64,000 nucleotides of DNA. It comes from Euonymus europaeus (taxonomy: Eukaryota; Streptophyta; Magnoliopsida; Celastrales; Celastraceae). Made by a program: the position numbers and the translations under genes. Below, piece after piece: positions 1 through 11,058 of the stretch (position 1 is its first letter; each line of letters starts with the position of its first letter). The notes below the pieces were generated by a model, which was given only the letters and a program-made list of their open reading frames with translations, was not told where the DNA came from and made no database searches. The stretch covers positions 21,656,001-21,720,000 of the forward strand of contig OY756962.1 in assembly GCA_963580455.1 (NCBI GenBank), in the 5' to 3' direction.

Positions 1-467
1 CGAATGTGATTGAGTGTATGACTTGGAAATAGGTTTGTGTTGGTTGGAACAAAATTGAGATATGTATTTTACTTATATGACTAAATATGTCGTTGGACTT
101 ACTATGAACTCCTAGGCCGTCCTCGAAAGAAATCTTAATTATTTTTTACGAAAGTGAAAAGGATGGCCTATGTAACTGCTGAGGTGGCGCATAAGTTTCC
201 CAACCTATACACCCCTCCCTCTCCCACTCCCTCTCCCTCTCCCTCAATTTTTTCTCTTGCATCCAATGCAACAAGCTGGAGGGTTGGGTATCATGGGAAG
301 TAGTTGTGACATGGTAGATGAGCAAAGCCACCATCTATAGGTAAAGATAGCCGCACACCGATTATACTAGCAGCTCATCGCCGCACATGAGTGGTGTCTC
401 CAAGTGGCTACTCCAATCGACCAGTTGTCACTTATTGACGCCCAATTAGCGCAATCTCACCGCTTCC
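1..467. other. Flank of the copia insertion, no gene seen
   Basis: No convincing coding region is visible. The stretch contains a pyrimidine-rich run around 205-260 made of repeated CTCCCT units and otherwise looks like ordinary intergenic plant DNA. It is contiguous with 5071 onward once the copia element and one copy of its CTAGT target-site duplication are removed. Confidence 0.5.
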
Positions 468-472
468 CTAGT

Positions 473-760
473 TGTTAGCAGTAAATGTTTTGTAGGGTTC
501 TCTTATTACATGTTGGTTAATATTTTGTAAGGACTAGTTAGTAACTTAGTCCATGTATTTATGTTTGGTTTATTATGCTTGGTAGCCATGGTGCCACGTA
601 TGCATGCTAGTGCACGTGTGTCAAAAGCTGTATTTTGGATGTTGCTGTGTGATTATTCATGTTGAACTGGTGAAAACAAAAAGTAGAGGGTTCAAGCTTT
701 CCTGACTTCTTCTTCTTCCTAATTATCAGTTATTTTTTATTAAAGTTCCAGATTGTGACA
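473..760 (+). repeat. 5' LTR of the intact copia element
   Basis: This 288-bp LTR starts TGTTAGCAG and ends GATTGTGACA. It matches 4777-5065 almost perfectly. In an LTR element it supplies the promoter, transcript start and terminator signals. I see no strong TATA box and do not place the transcription start. Confidence 0.96.
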
Positions 761-761
761 G

Positions 762-773
762 TGGTATCGGAGC
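762..773 (+). other. Primer-binding site (initiator Met tRNA type)
   Basis: TGGTATCGGAGC lies one base after the 5' LTR. It differs at one position from TGGTATCAGAGC, the complement of the initiator tRNA-Met 3' end used by most plant copia elements. Confidence 0.85.
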
Positions 774-816
774 TCCAGGGTTGTTACAGGATCTGTGGTT
801 TATTGTTTGTAAAGAC

Positions 817-3800
817 ATGGCAAGCTCGACTGGGTTACCAGCACCACCGGTGTTCAAGGGTGAAGGATATGACTTCTGGTCTGTCCGAATGGAGTCCTTG
901 TTGAATGCTCATGATCTTTGGAGTTCTATTGAGAAGGGTTTTGATCCAAATGCTCTTTCAGATGCTTCTACAGTGGCTGATGTCAAAGCTCACAAAGCTT
1001 TGCAAACACAGAATTTCAAGGCTCTGTCTTTTATCCATGCTGTAGTTTCTGAGGATATTTTCTCCAGGATAGTTGGTCTGAAAACAGCTAAGGAGGCCTG
1101 GGAAAGGTTGAAGGAAGAATATAAGGGCAGTGAGAGGGTACGATCTGTCAAACTTCTCACTCTTAAAAGGGAGTTTGAGCTGCAAAGGATGAAGGAGAGT
1201 GATTCTGTGATGGAGTATTCTGACAAGCTGATAGGGTTGGTTAACATGATGAGATTATTTGGTGAAAATATCTCAGACCAGAGGGTGGTCGAGAAGATGT
1301 TTATCAGCTTACCAGAAAAATTTGAAGCTAAAATATCTGCTATTGAAGAGTCCTGTGATCTAACTAAGCTCACAGTTTCTGAGTTGTGTAGTAAGTTACA
1401 AGCTCAGGAGCAAAGGACTTCTATGAGAAGTGAGGAGGTGTCTGAAGGTGCATTTCAAGCAAGACAAAAGGGATGGAAGCAAAGGAAAGGTGGTAAGAAG
1501 GGTCAGGATAAAGCTGGCAAGGGAAAGACAGCTGAGAGTTCAAATCAAAACCAGAAGAAGGGTGAGTTTCCTCCATGTGGTACTTGTTCAAGAACAAACC
1601 ATCTGGAAAAAGATTGTAGATATAAAGGGAAGAAGCAAGTTCAGTGTTGGCACTGTAAAAAGGTTGGCCATAGAGAGAAGAATTGCAGGCAGAAGCCAAA
1701 CTCTACTGGCCAGCAATCTAACCAGCAGGCAGCTGTGACTGAAGATCAGAAACAGCAAACTGAGGATCATTTGTTTGTAGCTCAACATATGGCTTTGGAA
1801 ACTACATCAAAGTCTTGGCTCATTGATAGTGGATGTACAAGTCATATGGCCAAGGACATTGAGATATTTACTTCACTTGATAAGTCTGTGAAGACTAAAG
1901 TGAAAATTGGAAATGGGGATGTTATGCAGGCAGAAGGGAAAGGAACTGTGGCTGTGAGTACAAAGCATGGTATGAGATATATCTCAGATGTTCTGTACAT
2001 ACCAAGGTTATTCAATAATTTGCTTAGTGTGCCTCAGATGGTTAGGAAAGGTTATTCCTTGTCCTTCAAAGATCAATGTTGCACCATTTTTAATTCACAG
2101 AATGCTGAAGTTGCTGTGGTTCCTATGAAGGAAAATAGTTTTTCATTAAATTGTTCTTCTGAAATGCATACTTCATGTGTTGCGAAAGTGGATGATTCTT
2201 GGCTTTGGCACAAGAGGTATGGTCATTTTAATGTCAGTGCTTTAAAGTCTGCAGTAGAGAAAGACATGGTGAGAGATATGGCAGATGTTGCAGAAGGTAT
2301 GGGTGTATGTGAAGCCTGTCAGCTAGGCAAGCTACACAGGAAGTCATTTCCAGGAAGTTCAACTTGGAGAGCTACAGAGAAGCTGGAATTAATCCATACA
2401 GATGTGTGTGGACCTATGAGTACAAATTCTCTTAGTCAAAACAGATATTTCATCTTATTCATAGATGATTTTACCAGAATGGCATGGGTGTATTTTTTGA
2501 GTAATAAGTCTCAAGTCTTCAGTGTTTTTAAAAAATTTAGAGCTCTGGTTGAGTCTCAAACAGGATTGAAGATTAAGACTTTGAGGTCTGACAATGGCAA
2601 GGAGTATAATTCTGCTAGTTTCAAGGAGTTTTGTGATGATGCAGGCATTTTCCATCAGTTAACTGTCAGTTATTCACCTGAGCAAAATGGTGTCTCTGAG
2701 AGGAAAAACAGGACAGTGATGGAAATGGCTAGGTGTATGATCATGGAGAAAAAGTTGCCCAAGATGTTCTGGGCAGAAGCAGTGTATACTGCAGTTTATC
2801 TTCTGAACAGATTGCCCACTAAATCTGTTGAAAGTAAAACTCCAATTGAGGCATGGTTTGGCACTAAACCATCTGCAAAGCATTTAAAGGTATTTGGTTC
2901 AGTTTGTTATATGCATGTTCCTTCTGTAAAAAGAACAAAGTTGGATGAAAAGGCAGAAAAAGGAATTTTCTTGGGTTATTCAGCTCAGGCTAAAGGCTAT
3001 AGAATTTATAGTCTTAAAACTGAGAAAATTGTGGTTAGTAGAGATGTCATTGTTGATGAAACAGCCTACTGGGACTGGGAAACTGGAAAAATTATAGGTT
3101 CAGTGTTGAATCAACAGTCATTACTTGATGCAGCTTCAAGTTCCAGTGACAGGTTGGTTGATGAGACTACAGATGATGATTCAGCAAGAAAAACTAAGTC
3201 TTTGACTGAAGTGCATGAGAGTTGCAATGCTGTTCTCACAGAGCCAAATTGTTATGAAGAGGCATGTAAGTCTGTGGAGTGGCAGAAAGCAATGCAGGAT
3301 GAAATTAGTATGATTGAGAAGAATGCTACCTGGGAACTAACAGAAAGGCCACCAGATCACAATGTGATTGGAGTTAAATGGGTGTATAGAACAAAGTTGA
3401 ATCCAGATGGGACTGTGAATAGATTAAAAGCCAGACTTGTGGTTAAAGGGTATGCTCAGTCACCTGGAGTAGACTATGGTGACACATTTTCACCAGTGGC
3501 CAGACATGACACTGTTAAATTGCTTATTGCACTTGCTGCACAAAAAGGTTGGACTATATATCATCTTGATATAAAGTCAGCTTTTTTGAATGGCTTGCTG
3601 GAGGAGGAAATATATGTGGCTCAGCCTCAAGGCTTTACTGCTGAAGGAAGAGAAGATATGGTATACAAATTGAAGAAAGCTCTTTATGGGCTCAAGCAGG
3701 CTCCTAGAGCATGGTATAGTAGAATTGATTCCTATCTGCTAGATCATGGTTTTAGGAGGAGTGAAAATGAAGCTACCTTGTATGTTCAAGATGGTGAGCA

Positions 3801-4782
3801 AGAGATGATCATATCCTTGTATGTTGATGATTTTTTTATAACTGGTAGTAATCCTAATGCAGTAGAGTTGTTTAAGTCTGAGATGAATTCAGAATTTGAA
3901 ATGTCTGATCTAGGTCAGATGTCTTATTTTTTGGGAATGGAGATCTGTCAAAGCAGTGAGGGCATCTTTCTTACACAAAGAAAGTATGCTACTGATGTTC
4001 TTAAAAAATTTAAGATGGATAAGTGCAAAGAAGTTACTACACCTCTTGTCCTGAAGACTAAATTGTCACAGGAAGATGGTGCTAAGGCTGCAGATGTAAC
4101 CTCTTACAGGAGTCTTGTAGGTAGTTTGCTGTATTTAACAGCTACAAGACCTGATTTGATGTTTTCTGCTAGTCTGCTTTCACGTTTCATGCAGGCACCT
4201 AGTTCTGATCATTATGGTGCAGCTAAGAGAGTTTTAAGGTACTTGAAAGGTACCTGTGATTATGGTTTATGGTTTGAGAAGGGTAAAGGAGGAGAACTAG
4301 TTGGGTATTCAGATAGTGATTGGGCTGGCAGTGTGGATGACTGCAAGAGTACTTCTGGCTACATTTTTTCTCTGGGCTCAGCAGGTTTTTCATGGTGTTC
4401 AAGGAAGCAGGAGGTTGTTGCTCAGTCAACTGCTGAAGCAGAATATATTTCTGCTGCAGGAGCCACAAATCAGGCTGTTTGGCTGAGAAGTGTATTGGCT
4501 GATTTGGGGCAGCATCAAATGGAGCCTACTGTGTTGTTTTGTGATAACAAGTCTGCCATTGCAATAGCTGAGAATCCAGTTCAACATGGGAAAACCAAGC
4601 ATATAAAGATCAAATATCATGTTGTCAGATTAGCTGGAAGGGAAGGTGAAGTCAAGCTGGTCTACTGCAGAACAGAAGATCAACTTGCTGATATATTCAC
4701 AAAGGCTTTGCCTACTGCACGATTTGAGATTCTCAGAACACAGCTTGGCTTGATCAAGAAGAACCCTAAGGAGGAGTGTTAG
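817..4782 (+). CDS. Copia Gag-Pol polyprotein, uninterrupted
   Basis: The polyprotein of the element has 1321 residues. I choose the ATG at 817 because the frame is open from 781 without an earlier ATG and gag homology begins directly after it. Order seen: gag (about 1-250), two CCHC zinc knuckles (254-267 and 277-290), protease with DSG at 337-339, the GAG-pre-integrase LWHKRYGH motif, integrase with D529, D592 and E628 (exactly 35 residues between the last two), reverse transcriptase with YVDD at 1002-1005, and RNase H with YSDSDW from about 1164. No stop or frameshift interrupts it. The stop codon TAG at 4780-4782 lies inside the 3' LTR. The second zinc knuckle is unusual for plant copia gag. 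Self-cleavage into mature proteins is family knowledge, not seen here. Confidence 0.96.
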   Translation: MASSTGLPAPPVFKGEGYDFWSVRMESLLNAHDLWSSIEKGFDPNALSDASTVADVKAHKALQTQNFKALSFIHAVVSEDIFSRIVGLKTAKEAWERLKEEYKGSERVRSVKLLTLKREFELQRMKESDSVMEYSDKLIGLVNMMRLFGENISDQRVVEKMFISLPEKFEAKISAIEESCDLTKLTVSELCSKLQAQEQRTSMRSEEVSEGAFQARQKGWKQRKGGKKGQDKAGKGKTAESSNQNQKKGEFPPCGTCSRTNHLEKDCRYKGKKQVQCWHCKKVGHREKNCRQKPNSTGQQSNQQAAVTEDQKQQTEDHLFVAQHMALETTSKSWLIDSGCTSHMAKDIEIFTSLDKSVKTKVKIGNGDVMQAEGKGTVAVSTKHGMRYISDVLYIPRLFNNLLSVPQMVRKGYSLSFKDQCCTIFNSQNAEVAVVPMKENSFSLNCSSEMHTSCVAKVDDSWLWHKRYGHFNVSALKSAVEKDMVRDMADVAEGMGVCEACQLGKLHRKSFPGSSTWRATEKLELIHTDVCGPMSTNSLSQNRYFILFIDDFTRMAWVYFLSNKSQVFSVFKKFRALVESQTGLKIKTLRSDNGKEYNSASFKEFCDDAGIFHQLTVSYSPEQNGVSERKNRTVMEMARCMIMEKKLPKMFWAEAVYTAVYLLNRLPTKSVESKTPIEAWFGTKPSAKHLKVFGSVCYMHVPSVKRTKLDEKAEKGIFLGYSAQAKGYRIYSLKTEKIVVSRDVIVDETAYWDWETGKIIGSVLNQQSLLDAASSSSDRLVDETTDDDSARKTKSLTEVHESCNAVLTEPNCYEEACKSVEWQKAMQDEISMIEKNATWELTERPPDHNVIGVKWVYRTKLNPDGTVNRLKARLVVKGYAQSPGVDYGDTFSPVARHDTVKLLIALAAQKGWTIYHLDIKSAFLNGLLEEEIYVAQPQGFTAEGREDMVYKLKKALYGLKQAPRAWYSRIDSYLLDHGFRRSENEATLYVQDGEQEMIISLYVDDFFITGSNPNAVELFKSEMNSEFEMSDLGQMSYFLGMEICQSSEGIFLTQRKYATDVLKKFKMDKCKEVTTPLVLKTKLSQEDGAKAADVTSYRSLVGSLLYLTATRPDLMFSASLLSRFMQAPSSDHYGAAKRVLRYLKGTCDYGLWFEKGKGGELVGYSDSDWAGSVDDCKSTSGYIFSLGSAGFSWCSRKQEVVAQSTAEAEYISAAGATNQAVWLRSVLADLGQHQMEPTVLFCDNKSAIAIAENPVQHGKTKHIKIKYHVVRLAGREGEVKLVYCRTEDQLADIFTKALPTARFEILRTQLGLIKKNPKEEC
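4768..4776 (+). other. Polypurine tract of the copia element
   Basis: AAGGAGGAG abuts the 3' LTR, where the plus-strand primer is expected. It also encodes the last residues of the polyprotein. Confidence 0.8.
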
Positions 4783-5065
4783 CAGTAAATGTTTTGTAGG
4801 GTTCTCTTATTACATGTTGGTTAATATTTTGTAAGGACTAGTTAGTAACTTAGTCCATGTATTTCTGTTTGGTTTATTATGCTTGGTAGCCATGGTGCCA
4901 CGTATGCATGCTTAGTGCACGTATGTCAAAAGCTGTATTTTGGATGTTGCTGTGTGATTATTCATGTTGAACTGGTGAAAACAAAAAGTAGAGGGTTCAA
5001 GCTTTCCTGATTTCTTCTTCTTCCTAATTATCAGTTATTTTTTATTAAAGTTCCAGATTGTGACA
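4777..5065 (+). repeat. 3' LTR of the intact copia element
   Basis: This 289-bp LTR matches 473-760. The differences I see are an A/C, a one-base T insertion, a G/A and a C/T. Its first bases, TGTTAG, supply the polyprotein stop codon. Confidence 0.96.
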
Positions 5066-5070
5066 CTAGT

Positions 5071-5500
5071 GAAAGCCTTCAACCACCACCATCATCATCT
5101 CCGCCTCCACCTTCCACTCTCTCTCTCTCTCCCTCCCTCCCTGCCCTTAATGGCCATGTTTCCCCCTCAACCGACACATGTCGGTCATCCATTCGTTTCC
5201 TCAAACAACCATAACAAACCTTCCTTTAGCTTTACTGGTACGGAACCGGTAATCCAGCATTCAATGAAAAAAGGAGAGGGTATGGTGGCCATGACTTTTT
5301 TTGTATTAAATGAAAAAAAATGTTTGTTCTTTTCTGTATTTTTAACTTTCAACCCGCACGTGTTATCCTTCCTCCCCTAAATTAGAGTAGTGACCCCACG
5401 AAGTCACTTTGATTTTTTTATTATTGAATTTACGAGTTCAAAGGTATATTTGTTGCAATAATGATAGGAATTTCATAAATTAATATCTTAAAGTATCACA
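5071..5500. other. Intergenic stretch, low complexity
   Basis: A CCACCATCATCATC run and CTCTCT/CCCTCC pyrimidine tracts are followed by AT-rich sequence. A 106-codon frame here is built from the pyrimidine repeats and has no recognisable domain, so I do not call a gene. Confidence 0.4.
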
Positions 5501-5539
5501 TAATGTAAGGTTTAGTTTATTTTCAAATTTATAAATATC

Positions 5540-6211
5540 ACATCGAAATATGTGAACATGATGATGCAATTGGTAAGTGTACCCCCACCTTTTCATGGTA
5601 TCCAAAGTTTTTTAGTGGATTGGACTAGGGTATAACCTAGGTTGGACCTGCAAGCCTTTAGGCACAGCTCAGCCCATGCATGAGCCAGGGTTGGGTCTTG
5701 GTTGTTATGTGTTGGTGGCTTAGTCCTTATCAGTGATATCGGAGATTGTCAATCTAATCCTTGGGGCTACTCTTACAAAGTGGCCGGTCATGGTGCTCGA
5801 GCAGCAAGGGTTCGTACTCTTAGAGTGCTCGACCAACGTGGGCATTGATATTCAAGGGGAGTATATTGAAAAGTACTACATCGAAAGATGTGGACATGAT
5901 GATATAATTGATAAGTGTGCCCCCAACTTTGGTCCGGGATTGGGCATTGTTTGTTATGTGTTGATAGCTTGGCCTTTATCAATGAGTATACACAAATTCA
6001 CTCATTATTGTGACACATCATATTTGGTACATTTGAGACATCAAAAATTTGGGATCACTATAAGTGTCCCCCACCTTTGTGCTGGATTGAGCATTGGTTG
6101 TTATGTGTTGGTAGCTTTGTCTTTATCAATGAGAATACACGAATTCACTCGTTACTTTGACACATCATATTTGGTACATTTGAGACACCAAAAATTTGGG
6201 ATCACTATATT
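5540..6211. repeat. Degenerate tandem repeat, about 148-bp unit
   Basis: Two diverged copies of a unit of about 148 bp lie near 5920-6067 and 6068-6211. Both share a ccccaacttt-like start, the phrase ttgttatgtgttg, caatgag..acac and tttgggatcactata. A weaker partial copy around 5540-5600 and 5690-5740 shares the ACATCGAAA..ATGTG palindrome and the gataagtgt stretch. The chance 184-codon frame here comes from the repeat. It looks like decayed transposon sequence of unknown class. Confidence 0.6.
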
Positions 6212-6662
6212 TTTAATGGTTCCAACGTTTCATTTTTTAATCTTAATTTCATTTTTGTTCAGAGAAAAAAAACCATTGAACTTGTAAGCCAATCAAGAAC
6301 ACATTCATAACATTTCTAAAAAAATTACATTAATTTTACTACTGCACACGCACGGACATCTCTATTCCCTCTTAAGAAGTGGTGGATTCTTGATTTCGTC
6401 ATTTGGGTGTGAAATTCATGCAAAGAAAATCTTCTCCGAGCCACATAGAGAGCAGTGGATAGAATGATCTATAAACGAAGTCCAGATAGATAAACTGAAA
6501 GCATCAATGCAAAAATGGTCTTTATTTGTAATACAAGTGTGTATCTTGTTTAAGAATATTTGAATCCAGATTAGCTTTCAAATATACATACAAAATACTG
6601 CATACCAAATACTCACAATACAAAACTATAAACTGTTTTACACAATAATCTCTCAAGACATG

Positions 6663-9600
6663 TTAAAGTTCCATATTTGCTGTTGACTCCTTAATTTCTT
6701 CCAATGAGATCGCCTGCATAGAAGGAGGACAACTCATATAAATTAAAGTAGAAGAGAAACTTCCTAATGAAAGAGTTGCTGAGGTGCAACCTAGAGATCA
6801 CAGATTCAATTCCAATATATAGTCTTTCTATATATTATATGTGGGGTAAATCTGTTTACATTTTTTTTGTCCCCAACTCGACCACTGGGGAGCATTTTGC
6901 ACGGTTGTTGTTTACTTTTTTGTTGAGCAATGTTACATCTGCCCAAAACATGACCCCCATTTTACTCTTAAATCTATGTGATATGTGTTTTAAGTTTTAA
7001 CAATTGATTATAAATACATATGTAGAAAACGATGCACATCCCAACAAGTCACGTTAATTGGAGGTGCAGTCAGATTTTGGGGTCTCAAGTGTTATCCTTT
7101 TTTGTTTACCTGATGATCAGGTAATGCCATCAACCAAATCAAAAATGTAAAATCACCTGATCTTTCCCAGCAAAATCATTTTCCGGAGTGAGAAAGAGCA
7201 TGCAGTGGCACTCCTTCCTGCCAAGGTAACTCACAGGTCAGCTTAGGCGCAAATTCACAAAACGAAACTGATCCAAGCAAAGCAACTTCTAGAAAATCAA
7301 AGCCTATCATAAAGAAACTAACTTCAAACATTTTTGTGAATGTCAAAAGGATTCAAGCATTGAAAGAAACATCGAATTTCTCCAGCTGAATACAGGGCTC
7401 TAAGCGAATCAAATATTTGTTAACGAACATCGTATTTGAAAATTTGAATACTGAGTATTCCTCAACAACTCAGACGGTCAAACCCAAAATTGCAAAGGTC
7501 ATCCTCCAGTTCAAGGGGAATAACAGAAAAATAAAAAGGTTCCATTTCTGTCCTCACACGTCCTCTTCTCTACCCAAAGAGTTAATAACATTCAACAATG
7601 TCCTGAGGATGAAAATAGACCATTAACCAATGATAATTTTTAGCTAAACACCATCATCTCTGCTGAGTTTGGTTTTTTGGGGTTGGGGGAAGGGTGGTGG
7701 TTTAGTTTAAAGAAGTCGTCAGTTCAACGTGAACAACCTCCAAAAAAAAAATCTGAGTACTTTATTTGAAATCACTAAGTAACTGCTTCCTACTCTAAGA
7801 AATCCAGTAGCAGCTTTCAATATAGCGCAAGACAAGACTCTTAAATTTTCTTGAAGAATATAGGCAACAGAAACCAGTCTGATACAGAAATACAGGCTAC
7901 ATTCCTCTGACCACATCAATTTATACCAACGAGTTTTATTTGTTTGAATCTGAAAACATCAAAATCACTCCTATTCAGAAATGGGAGCACAAGCACCCTG
8001 TATGGGTTCGAACTGTTGACAGGTATGGTTATATAGGCACCACAGGAAAAGGACGTCTTCGAACCGCCAAACAATATTCCACAATTATTCCACAATATTC
8101 TTCAATATTCCACAATTATGGAAGAAGACTCTTCATAACTCCAAACAATCAGGTTGGAGATAATTCATTTTATTCAAAAGACATTTATTTACCTCTCTCG
8201 CATTGGGACGCAGGGACAGTTCCAAAAGCCTTGTCCTGCCTCGGCAGGTTTGTCATCATAATGCCTGAAAGAACAATACAGATCTTGATTTAGAAAGATG
8301 TGGTGGAAGATTGGAAGAAAAAATAAAATTTAATCCTGAGGATTATATTTATAATGATTATACTGGGCGAACAAGGAAAAACAAGGTATATGGAATTTAC
8401 CTACACGGACAAAGTGGGGCACCTAAAGCATCTTTATGATCTGCCAAGCCCTAATTACATTCCACAACCACGTTAGTATCTGACAAAATGAATCACATCA
8501 AGGGATTGCAATGAGAAGAGAGAGGCTTGGAGAAATAGAAGGAATATCTATCACAAGTGCAAAATTAATGCAATCATGTAGAGTCAATTTTGCACATGTC
8601 AATATGTCATGCCCATCAGAATTTTAAGTATATTCGGTGGACCATTTCAGCATAATTGATGACATATACACAAGTCCCCTAAGTACACAACTAATTCAAT
8701 AAAGGAAGTCCAAAACCTAGAGTGGGTGGATGATTTGTGTGAATACTGAATGGAAATACTTTCAAAAGAAGTGGCATAACTTTACCAATTGAACAGAAAT
8801 TTGGTATAAGAAATCATCAGATTTTCCCAATTCACTATATAAGGGCCAAAAGAGAGAGTAAAAGTGAAGAATTCCAGAAGCAACTGATCCAAGGACCAAA
8901 ATGAAATGAAAGAACCCCTGGATGAACAAAGACACTAAATGTGGAAGTGTTGCCAACCATAAATTATTTTCCAAACCATAAATTCTGGCAAGAGAAATCT
9001 TTTTTTAGACTTGAATACCATTATGCACGATCCAATCTACATTTCAAAAACTTCTGAACAATGCCTCATGCACAATATTTTATTTGAAACAATAACAATA
9101 TTATACATAATTTTCCAAATAAATATAAACATTACTAATAATTGATTAATTTCTAATATTAAAATTAAAAGCAATGTTATATACTTTGAAAAATAATGTA
9201 TATTTTTTGGTTCAAAAGAGAAATTGAATAAAAGCGTAGTGAACTTAAAAATATGTAAACGTGTATGCATGTAATCACAATTGCAAATCACGGAAAACAA
9301 ACCAGGTTTTCAAACATCCCAGAAATATGGTCCTTCCTCGTGTAACTACTATTGCCCTACTTCATTCTTCAATGCCATTACCACACTCACCCATTCTATT
9401 TAAGGGAGTGAACCACTTCAAGGTTGGATCACCAAGGACAGCTATGACAACTAGCAGTCTAGCACCATCTTAAATCCAAATGCGCCAGGCAAAACACAAG
9501 ACCTCTAAGTTCCTGGCGGGTCAAGTCCCAGAACCAGCCATAACTTTTCATTCCAGCAATCCATAACAAATATAAAGGTAAAATAATTTCACACTTCAAG

Positions 9601-10204
9601 AAGACCTTACTAGGCCTTCTCATTTTAGCAATTCAAAAGGACAAATATTAAGGTGAAAATGAAATCCGAATTGGTTCTCTCATTGCCCCAAAATTCTAGT
9701 ATCTCCATACATGCCTTGAAGAATCCATCAAACAAACCACCTATCTCGAATATTTTTGATCAGGAATTATCAAATACAAAATTTCCAATGAAATTTTGTA
9801 AAAAATAGCTGAGAAGTGAAACCGGGAATTCGAAAACACTCATAATTTACCTTGATAACCACGGAAGTGACTCCCTTGTCCACGCAGAAGTACGTCCCGG
9901 ACTTGCGTGCATATTGCTCCGAGAACTTCCTCATAATTTCAACCGATTTTTCCGATGGTTCCGCTGGAGAAAGAAAACAAGAACAATCTACAAGTCATTT
10001 GAACAGAAATCTCAAAATTAACTTACGAAGAATTGAAATGACAAGAGAAATCAAGTGTATTCGATTAAATCATTGAGGGAGCGAATGAGGACTACCTTTG
10101 GCACGAACAGAGAGGCAGCGAAGAGAAGTTCTTGGAGTGCACAGGAATCCGGCAGAAGCAATTGCACCGCCGAAGCCACAGCAAGTCGCTTGAGAAAGCG
10201 TCAT
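6663..10204 (-). CDS. FTRC: Ferredoxin-thioredoxin reductase catalytic subunit, chloroplastic
   Basis: Six exons on the minus strand join in frame to 151 residues: 10204-10096, 9963-9851, 8450-8401, 8264-8193, 7217-7157 and 6713-6663, all with GT-AG introns. FTR takes electrons from photosystem-reduced ferredoxin through a 4Fe-4S cluster and reduces thioredoxin disulfides in the stroma. Residues 1-36 look like a plastid transit peptide (Ser/Ala/Cys-rich, few acidics). The mature part carries the family signature CPC-X16-CPC-X8-CHC at Cys88/90, Cys107/109 and Cys118/120. By family knowledge Cys88, 107, 109 and 118 hold the cluster, and Cys90 with Cys120 form the active disulfide. FWNCPC, VPMRERKECHC and TPENDFAG are typical. 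Introns are 132, 1400, 136, 975 and 443 bp, and the last contains a SINE. A possible AATAAA lies at 6521-6526 (minus). No defect is seen. Confidence 0.96.
6763..6910 (+). mobile_element. Au-like SINE copy in FTRC intron 5
   Basis: The stretch reads GAGGTGCAACCTAGAG, then a box-B-like GATTCAATTCC, then GTGGGGTAAATCTG, and ends with a GGGGAGCATTTTGCAC tail. This order matches tRNA-derived Au SINEs of plants. The copy is diverged. I saw no clear target-site duplication. Confidence 0.6.
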
Positions 10205-11030
10205 CCTTCGATTTGTAGAACTACGATCTCAATTCACAAATTGCTACTCTGTTTTAGCTTTTGAAATAATTTCAATTTATTTTTTAATTTTATTTCCATT
10301 CCTTTGGGATAATTTTGATATTTTATTTGCGGGCCTGAACCCGACCGCTATCACTTCGTTTAATATCTGCAAATAAACGACTGGAAGCCCACGCAAGGTT
10401 TTGTCAATTGCGGAGGTGTCATCTTTCCAGGGAGTGCCACATGTCTAGAGATGTAGGTGGTGGACCGAAACATGATCCGGAACATTTTTATGGATCGGTA
10501 AAATTTTATCCGCTCAGAATGATTATTTATTCGATTTGAATTAAATCAAATTTGAACATAATTTTATTTCTGAAATTCGAGTCCAAATACAAAAAATTGT
10601 TTGAATTTGGTTTTGGATTCTAACTCAAATTGAATTATTATCAAATTTACTTGTCTGAATTTCAATCAATTTGAATATGATTAATTAAGTACGTTCGAAA
10701 ATTCAAATAAATTCATATCAGACTACCAATTTTTTTTGTTAGCCTTAATTTTTGACATGATTATCGATCAGGCTATGAATCTCTAAAAAATAATCGGGAC
10801 AGGTCTAACCTGGCCTATAGAATCTATGACCCAGCCCGATATACTCCTCTGCCCACATGCTTTGGGCATGTTGGGCTCTCTTTTGATTCTCTTTGACAGC
10901 AGAATAGTCAGCCCACGTTACACGACATTGGTTCAGCCCAAAAATAAAAAATGGCTCGTTATGTTATACGACACTGGTCCAATCTTAACATTAACAAGCT
11001 CAAGTAACTGATATCACAAGGGTTTGGCTA
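10205..11030 (-). promoter_or_regulatory. Upstream region of FTRC
   Basis: This interval lies upstream of the FTRC start codon and must hold its 5' UTR and promoter. I cannot place a TATA box or transcription start with confidence. The part from 10500 to 10740 is AT-rich with repeated GAATT/AAATTTG phrases. Around 10900-10980 a TTACACGACATTGGTTCAG phrase recurs as TTATACGACACTGGTCCAA. Confidence 0.35.
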
Positions 11031-11058
11031 AACTATTTTGTTGTTTTCTAAGAGGTGA

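Larger units (their letters stand above)
473..5065 (+). mobile_element. Intact Ty1/copia LTR retrotransposon
   Basis: A complete 4593-bp copia-type element is bounded by direct LTRs that begin TG and end CA, and flanked by the 5-bp target-site duplication CTAGT at 468-472 and 5066-5070. A primer-binding site follows the 5' LTR and a purine tract precedes the 3' LTR. One uninterrupted frame encodes gag, protease, integrase, reverse transcriptase and RNase H in the copia order. By eye the LTRs differ by three substitutions and one single-base indel over about 288 bp, so the insertion is recent. Every structural requirement for autonomy is present, but whether it is transcribed cannot be seen. 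I do not assign a copia lineage. Confidence 0.97.

Noticed and set aside
5733..6287. 184-codon plus-strand frame
   Set aside because: It is created by the 148-bp degenerate repeat, and the two halves of its translation repeat each other.
7940..8293. Plus-strand 117-codon frame
   Set aside because: It lies across intron 4 and exon 4 of FTRC on the opposite strand and has no homology of its own.
10055..10264. Plus-strand 69-codon frame
   Set aside because: Antisense shadow of FTRC exon 1 and its 5' UTR.
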